DNA of 64,000 nt from Myrmaecium sp. VS I D KN 1 (Eukaryota > Ascomycota > Dothideomycetes > Valsariales > Valsariaceae). This document shows positions 41,475-52,559 of the stretch, piece after piece. Both the position numbers and the translations under genes were made by a program. The stretch is from the NCBI GenBank assembly GCA_019775845.1, contig JADQAV010000044.1:310001-374000 (forward strand), written 5' to 3'. Position 1 is the first letter of the stretch. Each line of letters begins with the position of its first letter. Under the pieces are notes generated by a model, which was not told the origin of the DNA, searched no databases, and saw only the letters and a program-made list of their open reading frames with translations.

Positions 41475-42998
41475 TCACCGTGAAGCCCCCTCCCTCACCC
41501 TCACCGGCTCCAACTCCACCACCTCCTCTCCCTCCTCCCGTTCCGCATCATCATCCAGATCCTCTTCACCCTCCCCCTCCCCCTCACCCTCCACCTTCAC
41601 CTTGACGAAGACAGCCCAAAGGCCCAGATCATAAACGACACGCAAGAGGCCCGCGGCCGCGAATGCGAGGCCAAAGCGACCGGACTCAGCCAAGCCGCCC
41701 GTCAGGCTGGGCCCAACAGTGGCAGCGAGGGTGCGCAACAGACCCGTGAGGCCCATGACGGCGGTGCGCTCGTGGGGGGGAACGACGGCGGCGATAAAAG
41801 CAGCGCGGGGGGCCTGATCCATGCTGTTGAGAGCGGCGCGGACGAGGAGGAGGGCGACGGCGGCCCAAGGGTGGCGGGGGAGGGGGAAGAGCAGGACGGC
41901 GACGGAGGAGGGCAGGTGGGTGAAGACCATGGTGCGGATGAGGCCGAGGCGGCGGGCGAGCGGGGCGGCGAGGACGGTGGAGAGGCCGCCGAGCAGGTGG
42001 GCGGCCAGGAAGATGCGGCCCAGCGTCGCGGCTGGCAGGGCGGCCGGGAAGGTCGCGGTCAGGTAGTACGACGTGAGGGCGTAGCTGGCCATCCCGTCCG
42101 CCAGCGAGTCCATCGCCAGCAGCAGCCAGAGCGGCCAGACCGTCCGGAGGGTCGGGCGGGAGATGCGGGCGAAGACGGAGGTCGACGGAGAATAAGAAGC
42201 CGATGGCTGAGGGACGTGACGACTATCTTCCGCCTCCTCCTCCTCCTCCTCCGCTTCCGCCTCCCGCAGCAATCCCTCCGCCGCCTCCGCATCTCTCCCT
42301 TCCGCCCGCATACCCGCCTCCTCCTCCCCCTCCCTCCCCTTCCCCCGCCGCCCGGCATCCACCTCACACCGCTCGCTCATCGCCCCCGCGCACGCCATCC
42401 CCAGCACGCCCATCCCAACATACCCCGCAAACACGACATGCCCCGCCCTCCGCAGGTCCCATCCCTTACCCTCCCGCAGCGCGCGCACCACCGCACCCGC
42501 CGCCGCCGTCCCCCCCGCCGACCCCAACGTCGCCACCGTCACATACCACGTCAGCACATCCGCGCGCGTGCGCGGGCCCGCCAGCTGCGCCAGCACACTC
42601 TCCTCCACCGCACGAAACGGACCAAAATCGCCCCCAGTCACACTAAGCACGCCCGCCGTGGCGGCACAGAGAAGGAGGACGTAGCGCTCCGAGACCGCGA
42701 AGGCGACGCCGGAGCCCGCCATCAGCGCGCCGCCCAGCAGCAGCACGCGGCGCCGGCCCCACCGGTCGGCGACCAGGGTCAGCGCGAGCGAGAGCGCAAG
42801 GTCGCCGGCCAGCGTCAGCGTCATGAACAGCCCGATCCGCGCGTCGGACGTCCCCAGCGCGGCCAGGAAGCTGGCCAGGATGAGGCTGCTCCCGCCGTGC
42901 GCGATCATCCGCCCGCCGCGGGCGAGTAGGATGAGGTAGGCGTCCCGGCCGGCGGCGTGGAGGGCGGGCAGGCCCAGGGTGTGGAGGAGGGAGACCAT
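41475..42998 (-). CDS. MFS transporter of unknown substrate
   Basis: A single-exon frame; I choose the ATG at 42998 because the protein then begins at MVSLLHTLGLPALHAAGRDA, directly before the first conserved block, while the longer frame adds about 100 low-complexity residues. The 507 residues give twelve hydrophobic segments in two halves. MFS motif A appears as DRWGRRRVLLLGG after TM2; GPFRAVEESVLAQL follows TM4-5. The halves are joined by a Glu-rich loop (GLLREAEAEEEEEEAEDSRH). The second half has WPLWLLLAMDSLADGMASY and NSMDQAPRAAFIAAVVPPHERTA, which I know from a group of uncharacterised fungal/bacterial MFS proteins. The C-terminus is strongly acidic. The substrate cannot be told. Confidence 0.85.
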   Translation of the reverse strand: MVSLLHTLGLPALHAAGRDAYLILLARGGRMIAHGGSSLILASFLAALGTSDARIGLFMTLTLAGDLALSLALTLVADRWGRRRVLLLGGALMAGSGVAFAVSERYVLLLCAATAGVLSVTGGDFGPFRAVEESVLAQLAGPRTRADVLTWYVTVATLGSAGGTAAAGAVVRALREGKGWDLRRAGHVVFAGYVGMGVLGMACAGAMSERCEVDAGRRGKGREGEEEAGMRAEGRDAEAAEGLLREAEAEEEEEEAEDSRHVPQPSASYSPSTSVFARISRPTLRTVWPLWLLLAMDSLADGMASYALTSYYLTATFPAALPAATLGRIFLAAHLLGGLSTVLAAPLARRLGLIRTMVFTHLPSSVAVLLFPLPRHPWAAVALLLVRAALNSMDQAPRAAFIAAVVPPHERTAVMGLTGLLRTLAATVGPSLTGGLAESGRFGLAFAAAGLLRVVYDLGLWAVFVKVKVEGEGEGEGEEDLDDDAEREEGEEVVELEPVRVREGASR

Positions 42999-44060
42999 CG
43001 GTAGTGGTAAGTGTTGGGCGGCGAGAGAGGTTGAGGGCGTAGTCGTGTGCGCGGGCGGCTCGGAGGTGCTGTCCAGAGAGCGGAGTGTGTCGTTGATTCC
43101 TTTCGGACCTGGTCGCTCTTGTATCGTGACCTTTTCAATGCTAATGGATCGTTTCAATCCTTTTTCCCAGCTCTTCCTTTCCGTCAGAATTTTTACCAGG
43201 TGGGTGCGCTTGGTGTTTGCATTGAAACATGACAGACGAGACGGAGGCCATCCACACCCATCCAGGGCGGGGAAACCTCTTGACGCCATTGTGGTGGGGC
43301 CTTCCATCCATGATTTTCGCCGTCGATCCCGGATGCGGCGGCACGTCGAGACACGTGACTGGTGCTGCTGACGTAAGCAAGGCTTGTGAATCTCGCTCGT
43401 ACTGTCCTTTTCCGAGCGAGCGAATATTGAGGGTGAGAGATCACCCAGCTCCAGAGGAGAACCGAAAGATGAGGAGTGCCATTCCGACGTGGTGGGATGG
43501 AGACAATATGCTTCTCCAGTTGAAAAAAAAAGAGGAACATTGAAGGATATTCTCGAGGAGGAAGTAGGATCTTCGAGGTAGCGAAGTACATGATATGTCA
43601 GGAGACGTGCAGGGAATGCACATCGCCTATTTGATCCAGCGGGTATCGACAGTACTTGAGCGTCTATCTGCTCAGTGTGAATGTTTATAGAGAAGTGCGA
43701 TATACCTACCCCGCCTGATCACCATCCTATCCGCACCGCTGCTAACCGCGCCCGGATCAGCCCGCCAGCCGACTACCAATGGTGTTGACACCTCAGCCTA
43801 ATCGGCCCGTTAGGCCTTGGGCCAAAGCGGATCCACGTATTCACGTATCTGTCATTTGCGACCGTACATATACAGGTAACCTCGAGCAATCAGGATCTGT
43901 AAGTTCAACTTCTCATAGCTGGCAAAGCTGACTACCTTGTAATCAAACCTACATCGCATTCACATCAACGAAAGTCATCAAATCCAACGACAAACCTCCA
44001 AAAGAACACAGTAAGAACATCCATCCATCCCTCCCCCACCCCACACCCACCCCCAATCAA
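42999..44060. other. Intergenic between MFS promoter and ribonuclease gene
   Basis: No gene is recognised. The right end is CA/TC-rich (CATCCATCCATCCCTCCCCC near 44020), probably the 3' region of the ribonuclease gene. Confidence 0.4.
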
Positions 44061-44700
44061 TCAATTCTTCCTTACATCACACCCCTCAAAATCACTGCCC
44101 TTATGATAAATCGTGCCGCAATACACCGCCGTCGGGTTTCCCTCATAATCCGGCTCAGAATTCGGGTCATGCAGGTAGATCGCACGGAACTTATACGCGT
44201 CGTCGTTGTCGCCCATGAAAATCCCGCCCTTCACGATTGGGAACTCCTTCCGGTCGGCTTGGGGGTACTTGTTGCAGTCGTCGGTGAGGAAGTTGAAGCG
44301 CTTCTGGGCGCCGTTGTTGCCGTAGTAGTGGGGGTAGTTGTTTGCTGTTTCTTACTGTTAGCTTGGTCGGATAATGGGGGGGGTTTTGCCCGGCCTCGCC
44401 GCTCTGACTTACAGCCCAGAGTATCCCCCGCGCGCTCGAGGTTCACGCCCCAGGAGACGGCTTGGTGGATGTCGTTGCCTTTGATGGTGATTTTGCCTGT
44501 TATGGGGGGGGCTTGGATTAGATCGCTTGCGAAGAGCGACTGCTTGCTTTTAGGGGCAGCTATTACACACCGCATTTAATATCGAAGTCGGCGTCGAGGC
44601 CGACGACGTTGACGGGGGTGTGGTCGGGAAGACGTCTTTGGAGGGGGCTGGGAGCGGCCAAAACCAGCGGGAGGAGGGCGAGGATGGCGGAGAACTTCAT
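44061..44700 (-). CDS. Secreted guanyl-specific ribonuclease (N1/T1/U2 family), three exons
   Basis: Minus-strand exons 44571-44700, 44413-44496 and 44061-44344 give 165 residues. Residues 1-15 are a signal peptide (MKFSAILALLPLVLA), followed by a short stretch ending in QRR that could be a Kex2-type propeptide site. The four catalytic positions of T1 RNases can be aligned: H77 in YPHYY, E105 in KEFPIV, R125 in KFRAIYL and H152 in YCGTIYHKGSDFEGC. Cysteines C95/C147/C160 and C43 could form disulfides. These enzymes cut single-stranded RNA after G. The long insertion before R125 (FMGDNDDAYKF) is close to T1 relatives from filamentous fungi. Role could be nutrient scavenging or host/competitor interaction. 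All junctions are GT-AG. Confidence 0.88.
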
Positions 44701-45626
44701 GGTGTATGAGTTGAGATGCGCAGAAGGTGATGATTGGGCTTGGCTTTAGAGTGTGAAAGTTGATGTCTGTAGGGTGTGAGGTTTGAGCTTGCTGTCTTTG
44801 AGTGTGAGGTAGCAAGTGGAAGAACCGGAGGCTTAAATACTTCACTACACTCCTAGAGATCACCCTTATCCAGCTCTACAAACACTGCATCCATCTTCCT
44901 GTAAGAAGCCGAAGGACTAATTTTAGAAGAGATATAACCTTAACGGCCAACTCGCAGAGTCCTTAAACATAAGCTTACTCGATCACATAGCCCGCTCACA
45001 GTCTCGGCATCCATCATCACTCCCGAGAAGGACCGGCTATGGAATTCCTTTTCGCAGGCGGTTTTCTAATTCCACAAACAATGTGACGCGAGGAGAGGTT
45101 GGTGTCTTAGTCACAGAAACTATCTTCAGAACACAGCTCAACGGTGCGAGTATACATCTGAGTAAGACGACTACCGTGCTTGGTGGGACCATAAAGCCCA
45201 GCTTCCTTCGCGAACGCAGATCATCGTACGGGAGGCAGTGATCGGATCCTTCCGCTGTTGGTTGCTGGCTCGGCGTGGGGGCAGGATCGGCGTCATCGTA
45301 TGGCGAGAGAGAAAATGTCTGCTCGGTGTGCACCAACACTAATACCAACCAGAACAAAGGTCCAAAGACCCTCAGCCTGCCGATCCGGCGTTGGTGGTCA
45401 GCCGGAACGAGACTGCCAGTGTTGGTGGCGGTGTCGATCCGCTCCGCTCCGCCCCCGCTTCCGGCCCCCAGCGGCTGTGCTGCCGTGTTGGACTCGACGT
45501 CATCTCACCCCTCCCTCCGCTTCGATCATATAGAGACCATAAATGCGCCGACATAACATCAATCAAACCACCTCCACTTCAACAACCCCAAATCCAAGCA
45601 AAAAGATCAATTTTAAACCACGCGAA
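44701..45626. other. Intergenic, divergent promoters
   Basis: Between the start codons of the ribonuclease gene (minus) and the DUF3632-like gene (plus). No gene is seen. An ATTTAAG-like TATA in minus sense at about 44834 may serve the ribonuclease. Confidence 0.4.
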
Positions 45627-46580
45627 ATGGACCACTTCACCCTCCTCCCCCCTTCCCTCTCCACCGTCCCCTCCTCCTGGTTCAACGCACAACACACCCG
45701 CTACCCCCTCACATCCCCCCTCCTACGCTCCTGGCTCGACACCGCCATCACAGAGCTTGAAGCCTACCAGCAGGATCACCTCTCCGCCCGCGCCGCCGCC
45801 GCCCGCATCACAGCGCCTATCTCCACAAGCCCAGTACCAGATCTCGGCACGTACGCCGACGAGCTGGCCGGACTCCCGCAGCTCTGGCAGCTCCTCGTGG
45901 ACGCCCTGATCGAGTGGCCCGACAGCCAGCGGGGCCGGGTGGTGGCGCTGCTGGTCGTGATCGGGGAGGTGGATGCGCCGATCCATCGGGGAGAGGCGAC
46001 GGAGGAGGATGGGGAGACGCCTTTGCGGTGGCGGGGCTTGCCGTATTTTGAGGCGATGTGGCGGGATCGGTTTTGGATGGCGCCCGGGCAGATGGTGAGG
46101 CGGTGTGGGGAGGAGGAGGGGAGGAAGAAAGCGAGGGAGGTGTATTTGAGGAGGATGGAGGTCGAGGCGAGGTTGGTGGAGGCCGGGGTTTGGAGGTTGG
46201 ATCGGGGGGTGAGGTTTGTGATTTCGGTGTTGGAGGGGGAAGTGAGGCTGGATGATGAGCAGAGAGTTGCGAGGGATGATGCGGAGGGGGAGGAGCAGCT
46301 GGTGGTGGACTTCCATGTGCCGGCGGTGGCGATGTGGTTTCGGTGGTGCGGGATGCAATTGTGGGAGGCGGTTGTTGTGAGAGATGAGCTCAGGCAGTGG
46401 GAGAGGAGAGACGTTCCGGTTGTGGCTCGTGAGTTTGCGGAGCTAAGGAAGAGGTGGGAGTTCTGGGAGGAGAAGATGGCGGAGGTGGCAGCGTCCGTCC
46501 CGGATGAAGCTGTGAGGAAGGCTGCCCAGGAGGCCATGGTCCGTATGCAAGAGATAGAAGAGGCTGCAGGAAAGGCATGA
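45627..46580 (+). CDS. DUF3632-like hypothetical protein
   Basis: A single-exon frame; the ATG at 45627 (CGAAATGGACC) is preferred to an upstream one at 45543 because the extra 28 residues are low-complexity. The 317-residue product is mostly helical. PLLRSWLDTAITELEAYQ and LWQLLVDALIEWPDSQRGRV are typical of the fungal DUF3632 family as I recall it, followed by LRWRGLPYFEAMWRDRFWMA and a C-terminal coiled, Glu/Arg-rich part (WEFWEEKMAEVAASVPDEAV). No signal peptide or membrane helix. Function of the family is unknown. Codon use changes from C-ending in the first third to G-ending later, common in this window. Confidence 0.8.
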   Translation: MDHFTLLPPSLSTVPSSWFNAQHTRYPLTSPLLRSWLDTAITELEAYQQDHLSARAAAARITAPISTSPVPDLGTYADELAGLPQLWQLLVDALIEWPDSQRGRVVALLVVIGEVDAPIHRGEATEEDGETPLRWRGLPYFEAMWRDRFWMAPGQMVRRCGEEEGRKKAREVYLRRMEVEARLVEAGVWRLDRGVRFVISVLEGEVRLDDEQRVARDDAEGEEQLVVDFHVPAVAMWFRWCGMQLWEAVVVRDELRQWERRDVPVVAREFAELRKRWEFWEEKMAEVAASVPDEAVRKAAQEAMVRMQEIEEAAGKA

Positions 46581-46730
46581 TTGGGCTCGCGTTCTCTGGA
46601 ATTCAGAGGGACTGTGATTTAGCAAAGAATATTTCGATTTCTGATCCTCGCCATCTCCATCATCATGTATCCTTGTGCCTTGAACGTGAAGAACATTGGA
46701 GCAAGAAATTCCCTTATAACTATATGGCTT

Positions 46731-47006
46731 CTACATCGTCGCATAGTACTTCTTCAAATCCAGCGCTGTCCCATCCCTCTCCTTCTCACACTCGGTGAAG
46801 GAGCAGGTGTTTTTTGCATTGGGGGTCACGGTGCCACACTGTCCGCACTTCCAAGGCGCATTAGGGTCCTGGAAGGCGGGAGCTTTCCCCTTCCTCTCGC
46901 GCCAGCACTGCGTAGGGTCGCGCAAGATGGGAGCCTTGCCCTTTCGATCGGCCGCGTTGCTGGAGCTGGGTTTGGGGCCGGGGGATGCTGCTTGTTGAGC
47001 ACCCAT
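46731..47006 (-). CDS. Small zinc-ribbon-like hypothetical protein with internal duplication
   Basis: A 91-residue frame on the minus strand. Two similar 16-residue blocks follow each other: DRKGKAPILRDPTQCW and ERKGKAPAFQDPNAPW. The second runs into a Cys motif C-x2-C-x10-C-x4-C (WKCGQCGTVTPNAKNTCSF and TEC), which could bind zinc as in RanBP2-type or ribbon fingers. The N-terminus is low-complexity. No signal peptide. I know no named relative; RNA or protein binding would fit such a finger. Confidence 0.55.
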   Translation of the reverse strand: MGAQQAASPGPKPSSSNAADRKGKAPILRDPTQCWRERKGKAPAFQDPNAPWKCGQCGTVTPNAKNTCSFTECEKERDGTALDLKKYYATM

Positions 47007-47948
47007 GTGGATTTGGTGAGGTACTTAGGGTGGATTCCCGGTGTGAATGGGTAGGCTTTTATACAGAGGTGTAACGACGGTGTGGGCAGTTTGAAGTAAG
47101 TGGTAAGGAGCAAGCTATCTGCGCTTCATGCCGGCTTTTATAGCGAGATACTTGGAGGTGTTTGGGCGTTGCGCAAATCTCCATGGCCTTGGAGACAGCG
47201 ACAAAGTGCGCGCAGGAAGCTGAGGCTGGTGATGTGTAGTCACACTGTCAGCTCAGCTACCATATCTTGTGGTGGTTTCGCTTCTCTGCCATCGACGCAC
47301 TGGGATCATGCGGAGAAAGACACCTACTCCGTGGGCTTAACACCTGGACACTGGCGCAGTTACCGTGACTGGAATAAAACTTCCCCAAGGAGGCTCGTAA
47401 ATCTCTCCTCGTCTAAGTATTGACCAAGCGGGACTTTGTATTATAGCGGATAGCGTAGAGGCGGTAAATGGATTGAAATACCCCCAGAGTCATCGGTCAA
47501 CCACTGGTCTTTTGAAAGAAGAAAAGTAGACTGTTGGATGCCTCCTCATCGACACAAGTCCGGGGATAGTTTGCCCGATAGCCGGAGGACCGGCGACTTC
47601 GCCACCAGCGTTACTGCGTATGCATCTCCAACACCAGGTTGTGACCTCGACTGATTTATATATGCAAGTATTGCCAGGAGCCTGTCACAAGTCCCAGTGA
47701 AGAAGTAGGGAGGAGCTCATCAACATACCATTCACACTTGAAACAAACAACTGAAAAGGCAAGCAAACCGCGCACATACCTTCACCGTCACAAACCCCAA
47801 TGCACAACACTTTAAAGAAATTCCCACGCTTTGTCCCCTCAACAACTGACCCAAACAACTGACCACCAGCACAAGCGCAGTAAGGTCGCAACAATGCCAG
47901 ACAACAACGACGCATCGCAAGACCGCGCCTCCTACAGACCCGCGCAGC
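47007..47948. other. Intergenic, nothing recognised
   Basis: Short frames only. The last 120 bases before 47949 are CA-rich like a 5' leader. Confidence 0.4.
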
Positions 47949-48506
47949 ATGCGCCAGCGCAAGAACGCACGCGAGCAAGTCATCCTCGGTCGAGGGCTGC
48001 TGCTAGCCACAACAAAGAACCACCAAGACACCAGCCGACGGTCGAAATCGCAGCATCCTCTCCCACCACACCCAACCTTCCCATCCGCCGACGAGCGCGC
48101 AATTTCCCAAGGCAAAGAAGAGTCTACGAAACCTCTTCTACAACCTTCATTCCACATACCTTCGCCGGGCCTCGATGCAACGCACCCCAAGGCGCACACC
48201 ACCAGCAACAGCGACGCACCCTCCTTCACCGGCCACGGCACCATGCCCGACACCGCCACCAGCTTCGCCCTGCGGCGCAACATTCGTCGACGCGTCGTGC
48301 GTTCGCGTCGCACCGTCGGTACAACGTTGGGGCATGCGCCTCAGCCGGCGGCGCCGCAGGATGGAGACGGTCTGGTGCTAACTAGAGCGCCGGGTGAGAA
48401 GGAGAAGGAAAGGATGAAGCGGAAAGCGCAGAGCCGTGACGTTTTTGAGGTGCCTGATGGGGAGACTGGGATGGAGAGGGTGCAGCCAGGAAAGGGAAGG
48501 GAGTAA
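47949..48506 (+). CDS. Hypothetical basic protein
   Basis: Not recognised. The ATG at 47949 opens 185 residues, rich in Ser/Pro/Thr in the middle and basic further on (FALRRNIRRRVVRSRR), then EKEKERMKRKAQSRDVFEV and an acidic-basic end. Another ATG at 47895 in a different frame gives a competing product (MPDNNDASQDRASYRP), so an upstream exon joined by splicing is possible. No domain, signal peptide or membrane segment. The codon pattern supports this frame over the alternatives, though not strongly. Confidence 0.4.
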   Translation: MRQRKNAREQVILGRGLLLATTKNHQDTSRRSKSQHPLPPHPTFPSADERAISQGKEESTKPLLQPSFHIPSPGLDATHPKAHTTSNSDAPSFTGHGTMPDTATSFALRRNIRRRVVRSRRTVGTTLGHAPQPAAPQDGDGLVLTRAPGEKEKERMKRKAQSRDVFEVPDGETGMERVQPGKGRE

Positions 48507-49024
48507 GGGTTGATAAAATGGAAACGGTCTGGGGGTTTGGGGCATTTGAAGCTTTGTCTGAAAGCATCAAGATACTTCAACGTCTCCTCAGGCGTAGGGA
48601 TGGCGGATCGGCCTGTTGCAACGAGCGTATAGGGGAAAGGATCGGATATCTGCCTCGGTCTCTGTGAGGCACTTCGTCGGTCCCACTAGGAATAACTTCT
48701 TAACATAAGGGGTGAATTAGCTGCGAAGCAGGCTACGAATGCTGGTAACCTACATGTGTGCTCTAGAGCCATCATACTTCCCGCAATATCGACGCTTGCA
48801 GAGTGAACCTTAGCCCTCGATACACAACAGCATCATGCTCTCCAAATACTGAACACTATCGCTACACATGAGGTGTACTTTCCTATACCAGAGTAGTTCC
48901 TCCGTGCGTATTAACTGCGACCACAGGGCCTGCTAACATCTAGCAACTCTACAGCCTCATTAGCCAGAACCTCACCTTCAAGAGCCGCAGCAGGGTCAGT
49001 CTCTCACTTTAACCAAGCCACGAC
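48507..49024. other. Intergenic, nothing recognised
   Basis: No coding frame, repeat or RNA gene recognised in this 0.5-kb stretch. Confidence 0.4.
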
Positions 49025-49651
49025 ATGTCTTTCCGACATCAAAAGCCCATACATAACGATCCCGTTCACGCATCAACGTACATCAAGACGCCTTCCTACC
49101 GTCCACCTCCCTCCCATCGAACGCGAAGGAGGACAAGCACGCTGCACGATACGCTCAGCAAGTCTCCCAACAACGAGTACTCCAACATCTACCACAACCA
49201 CAATCTACCCATGGGCGGGAAGTACTCGACTCCGATCTCGGCACCGGCAAGGCTGCTTGAGCGCGTCGCCAGCTGCCATCAGCGCCGCTCCGCATCCACT
49301 TCTCCACCGACGAACATCGCAGGTGTCTGTTCCGCCCGGCCTAGCCGTTCGACAAGCGACTGGTCGGAGGCTGATATGACACTGCATCAACAGCGAGCTG
49401 GGCGAGTTCGCTGGGCCGCGTCAAGCACCGGTGGTTCGGTGTGGGGTACTTCCAGCTTATTTGCTAAAGCCGGGATTGATACTTCTCCCTCTCAATCTTC
49501 CGTCCCAAATCGTTTGGTGAAGGTTGTTTATAGCGGTATGACGCTTGAAAGCGTCTGGGACGATGGCAGCGAAGCTCATCGTGCTATATATCGCACGCAG
49601 GGAAGCAGCACACACCCCGGGTGCGATCTGCGTAACAGATCGAGCAGGTAG
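49025..49651 (+). CDS. Hypothetical Ser/Arg-rich protein
   Basis: Not recognised. The 208-residue frame begins MSFRHQKPIHNDPVHASTYI and is rich in Ser, Thr, Arg and Pro, with segments such as PPSHRTRRRTSTLHDTLSKS and SGMTLESVWDDGSEAHRAIY. It has no signal peptide, helix bundle or cysteine pattern. It is likely disordered if real. The frame is uninterrupted over a length that is unusual for this non-coding stretch, which is the main support. Confidence 0.35.
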   Translation: MSFRHQKPIHNDPVHASTYIKTPSYRPPPSHRTRRRTSTLHDTLSKSPNNEYSNIYHNHNLPMGGKYSTPISAPARLLERVASCHQRRSASTSPPTNIAGVCSARPSRSTSDWSEADMTLHQQRAGRVRWAASSTGGSVWGTSSLFAKAGIDTSPSQSSVPNRLVKVVYSGMTLESVWDDGSEAHRAIYRTQGSSTHPGCDLRNRSSR

Positions 49652-52559
49652 GTAGGTACCCGCCGGGATTTGGAACCGTAGTCGAGGGCGAAGGAACGGG
49701 ATTATACCAAGCGATGAGCAAACTGATACGGATGTAGTAGTAATGCGGATGTTGCGTCTCCATCCGGAGAAAGGGAAAGGTTTTCGTACACAGTACTGGA
49801 CTCGTGTGTGCCAGAGAGTCCGACAGCTTGACAGCAGGGTATTATATCGCATTGTACAATAGCGTGCCTGATATGATGGGAGAGAAAGACAGCGAGCACA
49901 CCAGGTGTGTCCTTAAGTCGGCTCGAGGGACTGGGCGTGCGACAGGCTCGACGGTGTAAGGCTCGCTGGCCGTGAGGAACATTCCAGGAGGAAGACGATG
50001 CAGTGCGCATGTATCCTCATTAATAAGGCGAAAAGGAGGTTGAATTGTATGTCATGTATGCCTGCTGTACAAGGGCAACTTGCTCTGGATGACTGAGCGG
50101 GAGGAGCTTGCTCGGACGTCCGACACGTCTTGGCCGACAATAGGGGAGGAGAGGGGTGGTGTTGCTCATGCTGCGGCTGGCAGAGGGCGCGGATGCTGTG
50201 CTGGTCTGTCGATACTGAGGGAGGTAGGGCATCGGAAGGGCCCTCACTTGCAGGCGGTAGGGCGAGGCATTCGACCAAGAGTGTCGAACGCCTTCCTGCA
50301 GTCAAGATGGCGGAGCTCAAGCAAGGTGGACGTACTTTGCCGAAAGGAAGACAACGAAAGAGATACGTTCAACGTTCGGCAGTGTGGCGAAGCAGGAGTT
50401 ACAATCTTGTTCCAGTCGTTGTGCGGTGAGTGAATAATCTTCCAGAATATTCCTGAGCGCAAGGATGTTCCTGTACTGCATCTGCGCTTGGATCAAAAAG
50501 AAAACCCAAAGCTTCATTACTGCACCCTACATTACCCTTTCCCATGGCACTGGACTCTTGTTGGACCGTAGGGAGGGTACGTACCGTACAAGAGCTCCAA
50601 GTACCACCGAGTCGGAGGACCGGGCGTGTCTGACTCTGTGGAATGAGGACAATTGTTGGGAGAGGTCTTCTGCTCGAGGAAATTGGTAATTTACTGAGGA
50701 CTAGATCAAAGGCCGAGGAAGCATGCGCGCAGGAGACCTTTGCGGTTAATGACTCCCTGTCCTCGACAGGTGGAAGGGTCACTCATGCTCCCGCGAGCTC
50801 ACTCCTCCAACATGCCATCAATAACACCATGGGTGAAGAGCGAACGAGGAACACGCAGGAAACGGAAGGCCTGAGCACGTCCGTCATAACGAGGACGTGG
50901 GAGTCCATATCCGAAGAATGCCCTTTACGTACCCAAGACCAACCAACACCCCTTTTCATGGCATCCGAGTGTCGCCGAAAAGAGCACTGTGGTCGCCGCT
51001 TGACTCCTCCCTTCCTCCTTCCGTGCAACGGAGGGATCGCACAAGGTACCAGTTTCCAGGAGGCGCCGAGAGAATGCACTCACGGTCTTCATCAGCTGTT
51101 TGCGCAATGCCCAAACCTTACGTCCAGCTCCACCCTCATTCCATCGCTGGCCCTTCTCTGCTTTCCTGTGGTGTCTACCATGTGACATGGCGCCATTCCG
51201 TCCGACCTTGATGTCTCGCCGTCGCTCCGGAGGCCGTCTATGTCTCTTCTCCTGAACGAACACCTCACCGCTGATGCATTGTTGTTTGCGTGCACGCGCG
51301 GGGAGATCCGGAAGCATGCGCGAGTTTTCCAGCGAGACAGCAGGCCTACTGGCGAGCGCGGACAAGGTACCGCTCCATCTGCTGCGCCGCGCGTAGACCA
51401 GCTTGCGTATGAAGTGAAGAGAGCGATCAGCGTTGGTCGTCCGGAAGCAGCGGATGGACGATCATATCGTGCTGTTCAATGAGAGCATCTCTCTCGACCA
51501 AAGGAGAAAGCAGAAGTGACCCTGACCCAATCGTGTGCGAGGCGCGGAAGCTGCCGAAGTGCTCAGGAGCTTCGCTGCCTGCAAACGCGTCGCGCTGGAC
51601 ACGGACGGTCAGCAAGGACAACATAACAAATACAATAAGTACGGACATCCTGGTACGCTGCTGCATAGCCTTGGGATCTGCACTTCCCCTCGCACGTCAA
51701 CGCTCACGTACCTGGTGTGCGAGTATTCGTGGTGAGCGTGCGGGTCGTGTCTGGTTGCGCAGCTGGGAGGAGCGAAAGGAGGAAGTGATGTGCGGATGGC
51801 GTTGGGGTTGTGGGGATGGATGCGGTTGCTGCCTCCACCACCCGACGTCAATAGAGTTGAAGGAATGGAGAGCGAAGAAGAGAGTGAAAAAAGGAGGAAA
51901 AGAGAGAGAATGAGAGAGGTTGAGAGGCCGAAGAGGCGGACGGGCCGAAAGAGTGAAGTGGGCAGGACAAGTGGGCAAGTGGGCGGGACGCGCATTCAGT
52001 CCGCGGATGGTGACGCCAGCTTCCGGTTACGTAAGCCCTCAGCCTTGCGCCGCCTGGACCAATCAACGGCCCTTCCCCAGCTTCTCGGCTTCAATGTCCT
52101 CCCCCTCGCCGCCTCCTCCCGGTCTCTTGGCAGTCAACGTCCCGAATACGCATAGTCAGTCATTGCGTACGCCGTCAACAGTGAGTGTCATGGCGTGCCC
52201 GCCAGCAGTCTCCACCGCACTCACTCACTCGTCGCCAGCGGAGTGAGCTACCCAGCAGCCTCCTCATCCATCCCGCCGACGGGCAGTCCACCTTCTGCAA
52301 GGTACCGTGCAGCTTCAGGTACGCAGCACTGCCAACCTCCAAGGGAGACCTCCTTTGTGAATGCAGATCGCTCTTCAAGAGACATGTATATAAACCCGCT
52401 GGAGATGCCCCTTTGAACACAGCATTCCAACACTCAACTCACAACACTTCCAATCACTACAACAACCACAACAACCACTTCCATCGCTTCATCCATTTCA
52501 TTCACTTTCCCTTCGTACTTTCACTTCCAACCAACCAACCAACCAAGTCCACCACAACC
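49652..52559. other. 2.9-kb stretch without a clear gene, upstream of the Kex2 repeat gene
   Basis: Several overlapping open frames on both strands (for example near 50640-51185 and 51480-51913) have no recognisable domain and poor codon bias, so none is called. The right end is the promoter of the repeat-protein gene, with a TATATAAA at 52387-52394 and a CA/TTC-rich leader. Confidence 0.4.
52387..52394 (+). promoter_or_regulatory. TATA box of the Kex2 repeat-protein gene
   Basis: TATATAAA lies 166 bp upstream of the ATG at 52560 and is followed by a CA-rich leader, typical of a strongly expressed fungal secretory gene. Confidence 0.5.

Noticed and set aside
41772-42929. 385-codon plus-strand frame
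   Set aside because: It is the antisense shadow of the MFS transporter gene; composition is Gly/Arg/Glu-rich junk.
50643-51185. 180-codon plus-strand frame upstream of the repeat gene
   Set aside because: Overlaps open frames on both strands, with poor codon bias and no domain.
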